From positions 783,501 through 847,500 of the forward strand of contig NZ_CP145607.1 of the NCBI RefSeq assembly GCF_036884275.1: DNA of 64,000 bases. Reading direction: 5' to 3'. The notes under the pieces are model-generated. The model made no database searches and was not told where the DNA came from. It saw nothing but the letters and a program-made list of their open reading frames with translations. Made by a program: the position numbers and the translations under genes. Positions 17,901 through 28,760 of this stretch are shown here, one piece after another; the stretch's first letter is position 1; each line of letters begins with the position of its first letter. The DNA is from Sphingomonas kaistensis. Lineage in GTDB: Bacteria; Pseudomonadota; Alphaproteobacteria; Sphingomonadales; Sphingomonadaceae.

Positions 17901-18230
17901 CTCGGCCCGGTTCGTGTCGATCAGCTGCTGGTCCTCCTCGCGGCCGAATTCGACGAGCGACCACGTGCCATCCGCGCCGCGATCGCCGATCGCGATCATG
18001 CCGCCGCCGCTGCGCACGCCCATAATCTCAAGGGCGCGGCCGCCAATCTCGGCGCTCTCCGCGTCAGCGATGCCGCGCGGACCATCGAAGATTGCCTCGC
18101 GATCGGGCCGGCGCTCGACGCCCGCCGCCTCGTCACCGCGCTTCGTCATCTCGCCGAGGAGATCGCCGCCGCGCAGCAGGCTTTGGACACCCTTCGTCAT
18201 CAGACGATCACCAAGCTGATCCACGCCTGA
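14919..18230 (+). CDS. Hybrid sensor histidine kinase: MASE1-PAS-HisKA-HATPase-REC-Hpt
   Basis: 1103 residues. Order: MASE1-type membrane sensor with about eight helices (~15-285; VWLANAAIIALLLR), PAS region (~295-445), a second PAS-like segment (~455-575), HisKA with SHEIRTPMTG (His608), HATPase with the N-box NLLSNAIKFSD and G-boxes, receiver with LILMDMQMP (Asp893), and a C-terminal Hpt domain with AHNLKGAAANLG (His1035). All phosphorelay residues are present, so it can run a complete His-Asp-His relay but needs a separate output regulator. Between the last PAS strands lies an unusual ~40-residue insertion with four cysteines (407, 415, 424, 431). It is monocistronic, preceded by a terminator and followed by dnaN. 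The signal is unknown. Confidence 0.9.
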   Translation: MRSSPRAVARVGRPVLAAVIMFGLALAGIELTREGERLASVWLANAAIIALLLRTERQHWTPLFGASFLANTAAGLVAGDASALAIALAACNLAEIALVACLFERRYPVPATLDTPARLTMLALLAIVGSLASTGLAGLSLAVLDDPAASEPLARWLIADCLGILILTPLLVTLAQPRHERLGGNPLEYALLLVAGAIITALVFKGHYPFLFLIAPVLMLAGLRLPLQRCAMLVLVVSASAMAVAVEGWGPLELPPITEGARIFLIQAFMATAVALTLPVAALRQERAQTAAALRSSEEHYRLLADHGSDLILRLSAQGDADYVSSASGRLLGLPASALRGIALAAHIHPADRSRFFAAVLRARHNGDALTCFRMRHARGHDRWIEASIRLAGSLDPAQSRERLDGCPAFLEGRCTLEGNSPPCLGAHDACLPSDLPLVATLRDVHGRRTAELLAAERAAQLSESNRLLLMAEELGSLGHWVIGSERRELMLSDGAAAMLGLDRPTVGVREALDLLHSIDRHRLLRAVARTCRGDVLAECTVRLGGDHDGRTFQLRMQRHDDGRSFTLFGVVSDITVKLRNEQRLVAALEEAQAAADFRSQFLATMSHEIRTPMTGVIGMIELLEGDPSAEDRALYLQTLRRSGEVLMVVLNDILDFSKVDSGRITIASEPFDLGATLLSTLRLFERTAAARGLDLRLDAPSPGAMWLRGDAVRLRQVLSNLLSNAIKFSDSGRVTVRCAVQSAPRGCQRVRLSVIDQGIGIAPNLRGRLFEPFVQGASGAGGGGTGLGLAISRRLVTAMGGNILVQSRRHKGATFTIVLTLPDAAPAAAPAVPPDQMPVRPLDILLAEDNPVNQLLIIALCKRLGHRVTCAGDGEAAVDEGARQAYDLILMDMQMPRCDGLTATRKIRASGGPSSEAPIIALTADAAPNWELYEEAGLDGLMTKPIDGAAFAATLDTVLQRRLRPAPDTARSSPLPSADCALDPGTIEELRAMLGPVRVDQLLVLLAAEFDERPRAIRAAIADRDHAAAAAHAHNLKGAAANLGALRVSDAARTIEDCLAIGPALDARRLVTALRHLAEEIAAAQQALDTLRHQTITKLIHA

Positions 18231-18304
18231 CGAAATCGTGACGAAAGGGGTGCCCATGCCCCTTCCACCCGACCGCCTGCCCGCTATAACGACCTCACAA
18301 AGAC

Positions 18305-18356
18305 GACGCCGTCCGGCGCCCTGTTTCCGTTCGCGGAAGGCAGGGCCGGCGGCGTC
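18305..18356 (+). other. Structured 5' leader of dnaN
   Basis: A long hairpin ends 26 bases before dnaN: GACGCCG (18305-18311) pairs with CGGCGTC (18350-18356), continued by CCGG/CCGG and CCCTG/CAGGG after small bulges, and capped by TTCCG-TTCG-CGGAA. No T-run follows, so it is not a normal terminator. It may influence dnaN mRNA stability or translation. Confidence 0.5.
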
Positions 18357-18382
18357 CGGGGCAAAAGGACTGAGCAGCAGCG

Positions 18383-19486
18383 ATGAAGGCGACGATCGAA
18401 CGGGCCACCCTCCTCAAGAGCCTGAGCCACGTCCAATCGGTGGTGGAGCGCCGCAACACCATTCCGATCCTCTCCAACGTCCTGCTCGACGCGCGCGAAG
18501 ACGGGTCGCTGCGGCTGATGGCGACCGATCTCGACCTTCAGGTCGATGAAAGCGTTCCCGCCAACGTCGCCACCCCCGGCGCCACCACCGTCTCGGCCCA
18601 CACTTTCTTCGACATCGTCCGCAAGCTGCCCGAGGGGAGCCAGGTCGAGCTTTCCGCCGCCGACGGCAAGATGCAGGTCGTCGCCGGCCGCGCCCGCTTC
18701 AATCTGTCGACCCTGCCGCGCGACGACTTCCCGGTGATCGCCGAGGGTGAGCTTCCGACCCGCTTCGAACTGCCGGCCGCGACGCTGCGCCAGATCATCG
18801 ACAAGACCAAGTTCGCGATCAGCTCGGAAGAAACCCGTTATTATCTGATGGGCATCTTCCTTCACGTCGCCGACGACATGCTCAAGGCCGCCGCCACCGA
18901 CGGCCATCGCCTGGCGCGCGTAACGGTTGCCAAGCCCGACGGCGCCGACGGCATGCCCGACGTGATCGTGCCCAAGAAGTGCGTGCTGGAACTGCGTAAG
19001 CTGCTCGACGAGGTCGAAGGCACGGTCGAGGTCACCCTGTCGGCGACCAAGATCCGCTTCGTGCTCGGCCATGCGGTGCTGACCAGCAAGCTGATCGACG
19101 GCAGCTTCCCCGACTATAACCGGGTCATCCCGACCGCCAATGACAAGCTGCTGAAGCTCGATCCCGCCAGCTTCAAGGCCGGCGTCGACCGCGTCGCCAC
19201 CATCGCCAGCGAGAAGACCCGCGCGGTCAAGATCAGCCTCGACCGCGACCGCGTGACGCTGTCGGTCACCTCGCCCGAAAACGGCCTCGCGACCGAGGAA
19301 CTGGCCGCCGATTATGGCGCCGACAATCTCGAGATCGGGTTCAACGCCCGCTACCTGCTCGACATCCTGGGCGAGATCGATGGGGACACGGTGGAAGTGC
19401 ACCTCGCCGACGCCGCCGCGCCGACGCTGCTGCGTGAAAACGACAAATCGGCCGCGCTCTACGTCCTGATGCCGATGCGGGTCTGA
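18383..19486 (+). CDS. dnaN: DNA polymerase III subunit beta (sliding clamp)
   Basis: 367 residues, normal for the family. Three repeated clamp domains are evident: residues ~1-120 (ATLLKSLSHVQSVVERRNTI), ~130-245 (TLRQIIDKTKFAISSEETRY, HRLARV), and ~250-367, ending with the highly conserved AALYVLMPMRV. The clamp is a dimeric ring that tethers DNA polymerase III and several repair enzymes to DNA. It lies upstream of recF and gyrB as in the classical dnaA-dnaN-recF-gyrB order, but other genes are inserted and dnaA is not in the window. A structured leader precedes it. Confidence 0.97.
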   Translation: MKATIERATLLKSLSHVQSVVERRNTIPILSNVLLDAREDGSLRLMATDLDLQVDESVPANVATPGATTVSAHTFFDIVRKLPEGSQVELSAADGKMQVVAGRARFNLSTLPRDDFPVIAEGELPTRFELPAATLRQIIDKTKFAISSEETRYYLMGIFLHVADDMLKAAATDGHRLARVTVAKPDGADGMPDVIVPKKCVLELRKLLDEVEGTVEVTLSATKIRFVLGHAVLTSKLIDGSFPDYNRVIPTANDKLLKLDPASFKAGVDRVATIASEKTRAVKISLDRDRVTLSVTSPENGLATEELAADYGADNLEIGFNARYLLDILGEIDGDTVEVHLADAAAPTLLRENDKSAALYVLMPMRV

Positions 19487-19518
19487 CCTTTAAGCGCGGC
19501 CACGCCTGAAGCGTTGGC

Positions 19519-20094
19519 TTAGTTAGCCGCGCCGCTTGAAGGTGCGGATCCGCTTGAAGCGATGACAGCAGAAGAAGCGACGGGCTTAACCGCGTCGATC
19601 AGCAAGGTGCCATGCAGGTCTGCGGCCACTCGCGGCTCGGCGGGCTTTGATGGCGGCGCCACGGTCGTGACCGTCGCAGCCTTGGATCGCGATACGGTGG
19701 GATTGCTACCTGCCGGAAGAAAAGCGAAATGGCTGTGATCGATCTCGTCGATCGATTCGATCGGCACGAAGCCGGCCCTGCGAAGGGCGGCATCCAGCAT
19801 CGCGTGGCTCACGCCGGGGCGGCGTTGCACGTCGATCGCGCGCCCGCTCAGGTGATAGCTGTTGGGCATGCCCCCGACGCGCCGATTATGCTCCGCACTC
19901 CGCCACAGGCTGGTCGCGATACCGAACGGCGCGACCACGCGAAGCGGTCCGAGGAGAGGCGCCGTATCGACCAGCGTACGGGCAGGGGCGGCGCTTGTCG
20001 GCGAAGGCAGGGCAAAAGCGGGCAGGGCAAGCAGGGCCACGACGACCATCGGCCTCGCCAGCAGGCGGGCCGTTGCTTTGGGAATAGACATCAT
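19519..20094 (-). CDS. M15-family D,D-peptidase, exported
   Basis: 192 residues from the ATG at 20094 (AGGA six bases upstream; a longer start would run through the promoter). After a basic N terminus and hydrophobic signal segment comes a Peptidase_M15_3-type domain: SAEHNRRVGGMPNSYHLSGR with the His-x6-Asp zinc pair (YHLSGRAIDV), and the later DEIDHSHFAF carrying the remaining His ligands. The C-terminal ~60 residues are Ala/Pro/Ser-rich. Such enzymes trim peptidoglycan stem peptides in the periplasm. A full EcfG promoter match precedes it. It is convergent with dnaN and divergent from the YciB-like gene. Confidence 0.8.
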   Translation of the reverse strand: MMSIPKATARLLARPMVVVALLALPAFALPSPTSAAPARTLVDTAPLLGPLRVVAPFGIATSLWRSAEHNRRVGGMPNSYHLSGRAIDVQRRPGVSHAMLDAALRRAGFVPIESIDEIDHSHFAFLPAGSNPTVSRSKAATVTTVAPPSKPAEPRVAADLHGTLLIDAVKPVASSAVIASSGSAPSSGAAN

Positions 20095-20104
20095 CTCGCA
20101 TCCT

Positions 20105-20130
20105 AACGCGGGCATCGCCGCGACCGTTCC
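20105..20130 (-). promoter_or_regulatory. EcfG-type stress promoter for the M15 peptidase
   Basis: On the minus strand GGAAC (20130-20126), 17 bases and CGTT (20108-20105) match the sigma-EcfG consensus exactly. The -10 element lies only eleven bases before the ATG at 20094, so the predicted transcript would have almost no leader. This makes either leaderless translation or a slightly later start likely. Confidence 0.5.
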
Positions 20131-20186
20131 GCGACTTGCGTCAGCCACCGCTGGCCACGGCGGGACACCTCTGCTTTAGCGCGGTA

Positions 20187-21158
20187 ATGACCGACGTCGC
20201 CGCCCCCGCCGCTTCGGGCCGCCGCCTGTGGCTCTACAAGCGTCCTTTCTCGATCGGCATCGCGCACGAGTGCTGGGTGCTGATCGAAAGCCGCATGTCG
20301 GGCATGACCAGCCGCCTTGTCATCGACGGCGAGGACGTTGCGACCGACTTCACGCCTGTTTCCGGTACCGAGGCGATCCGCAATCATCACTTGGCCGCGA
20401 CGCTTCCCGATGGCCGCCGGCTCGAAATCGAGGCGGGCTACGTCAACTGGTATAATGTCGGCATCGGGGTGCGGGTCGACGGCGCGCTGGTCCACGAAAG
20501 CCACCCCGGCAAGCGGATCGCCTTTCCCGAAAAGATGGCCCGGATGGTCGCGGAGAAGAGCGCCAACGGCGAGCCCGCCTACGATCCCGACAAGCTCAAG
20601 CGCAACAAGGTGCCGATCCTCGTCGATATCGCCACCGGTCTGCTGTTTTTCGTTGTCGCCAAGCTGACCGATCTCAAGACCGCCGCGCTGGTCGGCGCCG
20701 CGGTCGGCCTTTCCCTCGTCGTCGTGCAACGCTTCGTGAAGGTCGACTTGATCGGCGGAATGATGCTGTTCGGCGTGTTCATGCTGCTGGTCAGCGCGGG
20801 CTTTGCGATCCTGTTTGAGGACGAAGAGGTGATCAAGCATCGCTCTACCATCGTCGGGCTGGTGGGGGCCGTCTGCTTCCTGTTCGACGGGCTGGTGCTG
20901 AAGGGCCGCAAGCTCGGAGCGGGGATCGACCGCTACATGGCCTACAACGATCTCGACCGACGCCGGCTGAGCATCGGCATGGGCCTGACCGGGCTGGTCA
21001 TGGCAGGCGGCAACAGCCTCGTCGCCTGGGCTTTCTCGACCGACTTCTGGCTGCTTTACACCACCTTTCTCGACATTCCGGTCAGCCTCGCGCTCATCTT
21101 CTGGACGATCAGCTGGGCGCGGCACGGCACGGCGACGCGGACCCCGGCACCGGCCTGA
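20187..21158 (+). CDS. YciB/IspZ-like membrane protein with soluble N-terminal domain
   Basis: 323 residues from the ATG at 20187. The first ~140 residues are a soluble, strand-rich domain ([20 protein letters not shown], then [10 protein letters not shown] and [15 protein letters not shown]), reminiscent of FAIM-like beta domains. Then come about six membrane segments resembling YciB/IspZ septation-type proteins ([69 protein letters not shown]). YciB-type proteins act in envelope integrity and division in E. coli. The fusion with the N-terminal domain is uncommon. The stop overlaps the recF start by one base. Confidence 0.6.
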   Translation: MTDVAAPAASGRRLWLYKRPFSIGIAHECWVLIESRMSGMTSRLVIDGEDVATDFTPVSGTEAIRNHHLAATLPDGRRLEIEAGYVNWYNVGIGVRVDGALVHESHPGKRIAFPEKMARMVAEKSANGEPAYDPDKLKRNKVPILVDIATGLLFFVVAKLTDLKTAALVGAAVGLSLVVVQRFVKVDLIGGMMLFGVFMLLVSAGFAILFEDEEVIKHRSTIVGLVGAVCFLFDGLVLKGRKLGAGIDRYMAYNDLDRRRLSIGMGLTGLVMAGGNSLVAWAFSTDFWLLYTTFLDIPVSLALIFWTISWARHGTATRTPAPA

Positions 21159-22195
21159 TGCTCGCGCGGCTGACCCTGACCGATTTTCGCAATCATCCCG
21201 CGCTCGACCTCGCGCCCGGGCCCGGCTTCGTTTGCCTTTATGGGGCCAACGGCGCGGGCAAGACCAACATCCTCGAAGCCGTGTCGATGCTGGCCCCCGG
21301 CCGCGGCCTGCGGGGGAGCGCACTCGGCGAAATGGCGCGGAGCGACGGTCCGGGCGGGTGGAGCGTCAGCGCGGCGCTCGGCGAAGGCACGGTGCTGGGC
21401 ACCGGCACGCTCGCAACCGCGCCCGAACGCAGGGTCGTGCGGATCAACAGCGCGCCCGCCGCGGTCAACAGCCTTGCCGAATGGCTGGCCGTCCTGTGGC
21501 TGACCCCGGCGATGGACCGGCTGTTCAGCGGCCCGGCCGGCGACCGCCGTCGCTTCCTCGACCGGCTGGTTTTGGCGCTCGAGCCCGGCCACGCCCACCA
21601 CGCCTCGCGCTACGAAGCCGCGATGCGCGCGCGCAACAAGCTGCTGGCCGAGCCCGACGGTGCCGACCCCGAATGGCTGACCGCGCTCGAGGCCGGCATG
21701 GCTGAACATGGCGAGGCGCTCGGGGCCGCGCGCGCCCGCACGGTCGAGGCGCTGGCCGCGCAGCTTGCCGCGACGCCCGAAGACCTGTTTGCCCGCCCGA
21801 CCATCGCCCTCGATCAGGCGCAGCAGGCCGACCTCGCCGCCCGCCTCCGCGCCAATCGCGGCCGTGACGCGGCGGCCGGCCGCGCCACCGAAGGGCCCCA
21901 CCGTCAGGACCTCTCCGTTACCCACGCCGCCAAGGCGCAGCCCGCCGCGCGCTGCTCGACCGGCGAACAGAAAGCGCTGCTGCTCGGCCTGGTCCTCGCC
22001 CACGCCGCCCTCGTTACCGACCGCCGTGGCGCACCGCCGCTGCTGCTCCTCGACGAGGTCGCCGCCCACCTCGACCCCGGCCGCCGCGCCGCCCTGTTCG
22101 AGCGCCTAGAGGGCCGCGGGCAGGTATGGATGACCGCCACCGAAGCTGCCTTGTTCGACGGCGTGCGCGACGCGACGATGGTGCACGTCGGCTAG
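21158..22195 (+). CDS. recF: DNA replication and repair protein RecF
   Basis: 345 residues. Walker [10 protein letters not shown] lies near residue 31, the ABC-type signature [17 protein letters not shown] near 267, and Walker [14 protein letters not shown] near 290, with the RecF-specific [14 protein letters not shown] opening and [18 protein letters not shown]. RecF is an SMC-like ATPase that binds gapped DNA and helps load RecA with RecO and RecR. The start overlaps the upstream membrane-protein stop by one base, so expression is linked to that gene. It lies between dnaN and gyrB, keeping the classical order with insertions. Confidence 0.95.
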   Translation: MLARLTLTDFRNHPALDLAPGPGFVCLYGANGAGKTNILEAVSMLAPGRGLRGSALGEMARSDGPGGWSVSAALGEGTVLGTGTLATAPERRVVRINSAPAAVNSLAEWLAVLWLTPAMDRLFSGPAGDRRRFLDRLVLALEPGHAHHASRYEAAMRARNKLLAEPDGADPEWLTALEAGMAEHGEALGAARARTVEALAAQLAATPEDLFARPTIALDQAQQADLAARLRANRGRDAAAGRATEGPHRQDLSVTHAAKAQPAARCSTGEQKALLLGLVLAHAALVTDRRGAPPLLLLDEVAAHLDPGRRAALFERLEGRGQVWMTATEAALFDGVRDATMVHVG

Positions 22196-22318
22196 AAACT
22201 GGACAAATCGGCCAACCTGCCCTACATGCCCCTCAGCGAGACGCCATCAAGCGGCGTGATCGGCAGCCCTTTGCGGCTCCGGCCCGCGTCTCGGTTCACC
22301 CAATGAAGTTCTCCACAT

Positions 22319-22368
22319 CACGCGGGGTTCTGAAGAAAACCCAGCCCCGGCAGCGGTCTTCCCGCGTG
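22319..22368 (+). other. Structured leader hairpin of the DEAD-box helicase gene
   Basis: Perfect 8-bp inverted repeat CACGCGGG (22319-22326) / CCCGCGTG (22361-22368) enclosing a smaller GGGTT/AACCC hairpin, placed 28 bases before the helicase ATG inside a 200-base untranslated gap. DEAD-box and cold-shock genes often carry folded leaders that respond to temperature or to their own product. Confidence 0.45.
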
Positions 22369-22395
22369 CCGGCGCGATGATGTTGAGAGACACAT

Positions 22396-23952
22396 ATGAC
22401 GTTTGAACAACTCGGGCTCTCGAAGCCCCTGCTCGCCGCGCTTGCGGCCAAGAATTACACCTCGCCCTCGCCGATCCAGGCGCAGGCCATTCCCCACGTG
22501 CTGGAAGGCCGGGATCTTCTCGGCATCGCCCAGACCGGCACCGGCAAGACGGCGGCCTTCATGACCCCGTCGCTGCAGCGCCTTGCCGCCAATCGCCCGG
22601 CGATGCTGAAGCCCGGCCAGATCCGCATGCTGGTGCTCGCCCCGACGCGTGAGCTCGCCAGCCAGATCGCCGCCAGCGCCGAAGCCTATGGCAGCGGGCT
22701 CAAGACCACCGTCGGCGTGATCTTCGGCGGTGTCGCCAATGCGAAATCGGTCCGCACCGTATCGCGCGGCCTCGACGTGCTGGTCGCCACCCCCGGCCGC
22801 CTGCTCGACCTGGTCGACCAGCGCGTGCTCAACCTCTCGATGCTCGAAATCCTGGTGCTCGACGAAGCCGACCAGATGCTCGACCTCGGCTTCATCCACG
22901 CGCTGAAGCGGATCGTGAAGCTGATCCCGGCCAAGCGCCAGACCCTGTTCTTCTCGGCCACCATGCCGAAGGCGATCAAGGGCCTCGCCGACGAATATCT
23001 CAAGAACCCGGCCGAAGTCGCGGTGACCCCGGTCGCCACCACCGCCGAGCGGGTCGAACAGCGCGTCACCTTCGTCAACCAGGCGGAAAAGACCGCTCTC
23101 CTCACCCTGTTCTTCCAGAACGGCAAGGATATCGAGCGCACCCTCGTTTTCAGCCGCACCAAGCATGGCGCCGACAAGATCGTCCGCATGCTCGGCGCCG
23201 CGGGCGTCCCCGCCAATGCGATCCACGGCAACAAGAGCCAGCCGCAGCGTGAAAAGGCGTTGGAAGCCTTCCGTGACGGCTCGGTCCCGATCCTCGTCGC
23301 GACCGACATCGCCGCGCGCGGGATCGACATTCCGGGCGTCAGCCACGTCGTCAATTACGACCTGCCCAACGTGCCCGAGCAATATGTCCACCGCATCGGC
23401 CGCACCGCGCGCGCCGGGGCTGACGGCATCGCCATCGCTTATTGCGACCGCGAGGAGCGGCCGTTCCTCAAAGATATCGAAAAGCTGACCCGCCAGAAGC
23501 TGACGGAGGAAGCGCTTCCGGCCGGCTTCATGCAGGCGGTCGATGCGCTGAAGCGGTTGAAGCCCGAACCCAAGCGCGAGCCGCAGCAGCAGCAGCGCAA
23601 CAAGCGCAACGAAAGCGGCGCGCGCGGTCACAATCGCGATCCGCAGCGCTTCGGCCTGCCGCGCAACGACCCGCGCCGCGACATGCCCGAGGACCGCAGC
23701 GGTCCGCGTGAAGGCGGTCGTTCGATGCGCGGCGTGCCCGGCGCAGTCCGTGGTCCGGTCGGCAACCCGACCCGTCCCGCGGCCCCGGCGCGTGCGGCCT
23801 CGCCAAATGCCGGTCACGGCCAGCAGGGCCAGCGCCACGGCGGCAGCCAGCGGCCGGCGGGCCAGGGCGGTCCGGCCGGTGGCGGTCGTCCCGGTGGCGG
23901 CCAGCGTCGACGCGGCGGCGGCGGCAATGGCGGTCAGCGCCGCGCCGGCTAA
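22396..23952 (+). CDS. DEAD-box RNA helicase (RhlE-like)
   Basis: 518 residues. The helicase core spans ~1-385: Q motif (FEQLGLSKPLLAALAAKNYT), motif I AQTGTGKTAAF, motif Ia PTRELASQI, motif II LDEADQMLDLGF, motif III SAT, motif V ATDIAARGIDI and motif VI HRIGRTARAG. The remaining ~130 residues are a basic, disordered tail rich in Arg, Gly, Pro and Gln with RGG-type repeats at the end (GGGQRRRGGGGNGGQRRAG). Such proteins unwind RNA in ribosome assembly, mRNA decay and cold adaptation. The gene has a ~200-base upstream gap with a hairpin. Confidence 0.93.
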   Translation: MTFEQLGLSKPLLAALAAKNYTSPSPIQAQAIPHVLEGRDLLGIAQTGTGKTAAFMTPSLQRLAANRPAMLKPGQIRMLVLAPTRELASQIAASAEAYGSGLKTTVGVIFGGVANAKSVRTVSRGLDVLVATPGRLLDLVDQRVLNLSMLEILVLDEADQMLDLGFIHALKRIVKLIPAKRQTLFFSATMPKAIKGLADEYLKNPAEVAVTPVATTAERVEQRVTFVNQAEKTALLTLFFQNGKDIERTLVFSRTKHGADKIVRMLGAAGVPANAIHGNKSQPQREKALEAFRDGSVPILVATDIAARGIDIPGVSHVVNYDLPNVPEQYVHRIGRTARAGADGIAIAYCDREERPFLKDIEKLTRQKLTEEALPAGFMQAVDALKRLKPEPKREPQQQQRNKRNESGARGHNRDPQRFGLPRNDPRRDMPEDRSGPREGGRSMRGVPGAVRGPVGNPTRPAAPARAASPNAGHGQQGQRHGGSQRPAGQGGPAGGGRPGGGQRRRGGGGNGGQRRAG

Positions 23953-24049
23953 CGTCGTCTACCTTACACGGGCTTAGGTCCAGCATCGCAACTGATCACG
24001 GCTGCGCATGGTTATCTCTTTCAAGCTATTCAGCTTAGAGGAATAACTC

Positions 24050-24577
24050 ATGCGCAGCCTTCTTCTTGCGGCAAGCATTCTCGGTCTCGCCGCCTGCGGC
24101 AACACCACCGAAACCGCCGCGACCAATGACGCGATCGTGTCGAACGACATGGCCGCGGTCGACAACATGATCGCCGACGACGGCATGAACGCGGGCATGG
24201 GCGGCAACATCGCCACCAGTTCGGGCGCAGTCGTCACCGTCTCGGTCAGCGGCGTCACCGCCAACAGCGGCCCGGTCCTCGTCGCGCTGCAAAGCGAAAG
24301 TGAATTCGGGAAGAGCGCCGGCACCTACACCACCAAGGTCGAACCGACCGGCACCTCGGTTACCGCCACCCTGTCGGGCGTCCCCGCCGGCCGCTATGCC
24401 GCCGCCGTGGTCCAGGACACCAACCGCGACGGCACCTTCACCATCGGCGCCACCGGCCCGACCGAGCCCTACGGCTTCTCCGGCACCGCGCAGAGCGGCG
24501 CGCCGGCCTTCGCTCCAGCGGCGTTCGACGTATCGGCGACCGGCGGCAGCGCTACGGTCGCGCTAAAGAGCAAGTAA
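24050..24577 (+). CDS. DUF2141 lipoprotein
   Basis: 175 residues. A signal peptide ends in a lipobox (ILGLAAC, Cys at about residue 16). A Thr/Asn/Asp/Met-rich linker of ~45 residues leads to a DUF2141 domain: VVTVSVSGVTANSGPVLVAL, then TATLSGVPAGRYAAAVVQDT and NRDGTFTIGATGPTEPYGFS. The family is a small periplasmic beta-sandwich of unknown role, with conserved Asp-x-Asn-x-Asp and Pro-x-E-x-(Y/W)-G-(F/Y)-S motifs. Here the protein is membrane-anchored. The linker with repeated N-D-x-M/A-A-V-D-N-M units is unlike its neighbours. AGAGGA precedes the ATG. It stands alone between the helicase and gyrB. Confidence 0.8.
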   Translation: MRSLLLAASILGLAACGNTTETAATNDAIVSNDMAAVDNMIADDGMNAGMGGNIATSSGAVVTVSVSGVTANSGPVLVALQSESEFGKSAGTYTTKVEPTGTSVTATLSGVPAGRYAAAVVQDTNRDGTFTIGATGPTEPYGFSGTAQSGAPAFAPAAFDVSATGGSATVALKSK

Positions 24578-24699
24578 TCAGTCAGGCGGGCGGCGTTTCC
24601 CCCCTTGGCGCTGCCCGCCACCCTGCTTTCCATCGGCCCGGCCAGCATCGCTGGGCCGCACCCTGCGTAGAGCATCGCGCACACCGCCGTTGCGCGTGA

Positions 24700-27779
<3,080 letters not shown>

Positions 27780-27921
27780 GCTCTTCAAACCTCTTCTGGA
27801 CAGATCGATGGTGCTGCCATTCTGAATGCCCGGCTCGCGACTTGTGTCCGTGCCGGCGCAAGGCTTCCGGCTCGGCGCCTCGCTCGGGAGCAAGCGGCGC
27901 GGTGGGGGGTTTGAGCAGACG

Positions 27922-28704
27922 ATGAGAGAGATCACCGGCCAAACATCCCTGACGCTTGCGACCTACAACATGCGCAAGGCGGTCGGCCTCGATCGTCGCC
28001 GCGATCCCGACCGCATTCTCGCCGTGCTCGAGGAGGTCGGCGCCGACATTATCGCGCTGCAGGAAGCCGATCGCCGCACCGGGGGACGTGCCTCGGCGGT
28101 TCCCCATGAATTGTGGGAAGGCCACGGCCATTGGCTGCCGGTTCCGCTGGGCGTTAGGAACCGCCGCGCGCTCGACCGGCTTCCTACGGTGGGGGCGCGG
28201 GTCGATGAATGGCTTAAGGTCGATACCCGCAACATCGGCTGGCACGGCAACGCCATTCTAGTTCGTCCTGATGTGGGCGTGCTCGACGTCGCGGCGCTCG
28301 AACTCCCCACACTCGAGCCGCGCGGCGCGGTATTGGTCGAGTTGCTGGTGCGCGACCGCCCCATTCGGATCATCGGCCTCCACCTCGACCTCAGCGGCCT
28401 GTGGCGCCGCCGCCAGCTCAAGGCGATCTGCGAGGCGGTGAAGGCGCGCCCGCAGGCGATGCCCACGGTCATGATGGGCGATACCAATGAATGGCGCGCC
28501 ACCGCCGCCTGCCTGCGCGATCTGGAACACGACTATCATGTCGTCGCGCCTGGCCCGAGCTTTCACGCGCGTCGCCCGATGGCGGTGCTCGACCGCCTGT
28601 TTGTCGACTGCAGCCTCCGCGTCGAGGCGTCCGGCGTTCATGTCAGCGATCTGGCGCAAGTCGCCAGCGACCATCTGCCGGTCTGGGCGCGGATCGCGTG
28701 GTAG
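27922..28704 (+). CDS. Endonuclease/exonuclease/phosphatase-family protein
   Basis: 260 residues from the ATG at 27922 (GGGGGG ribosome site; the open frame extends upstream without one). EEP motifs in order: LTLATYNMRKAVG, DIIALQEADRRTG with the metal-binding Glu, RIIGLHLDLS, VMMGDTNEW with the catalytic Asp/Asn pair, and VASDHLPVWARI at the end. These are metal-dependent phosphodiesterases acting on nucleic acids or lipids. There is no signal peptide, so it is cytosolic. The closest recognisable type is the small soluble EEP phosphodiesterase found near lipid-metabolism genes. Confidence 0.85.
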   Translation: MREITGQTSLTLATYNMRKAVGLDRRRDPDRILAVLEEVGADIIALQEADRRTGGRASAVPHELWEGHGHWLPVPLGVRNRRALDRLPTVGARVDEWLKVDTRNIGWHGNAILVRPDVGVLDVAALELPTLEPRGAVLVELLVRDRPIRIIGLHLDLSGLWRRRQLKAICEAVKARPQAMPTVMMGDTNEWRATAACLRDLEHDYHVVAPGPSFHARRPMAVLDRLFVDCSLRVEASGVHVSDLAQVASDHLPVWARIAW

Positions 28705-28722
28705 GATGGTGTAGCTCCTCAT

Positions 28723-28739
28723 CCCGGATCAAGTCCGGG
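28723..28739. repeat. Extragenic palindrome, REP-like
   Basis: CCCGGA (28723-28728), TCAAG, TCCGGG (28734-28739), embedded in a CTCATCCCGGATCAAG-type sequence and followed by GGTGACGG, between convergent genes. The flanks (TCAT-CCCGG and CCGG-GGTGACG) resemble those of the longer element at 3744-3825, so both may be members of one dispersed family. Confidence 0.55.
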
Positions 28740-28760
28740 GTGACGGACGCTGAAGAGCCT

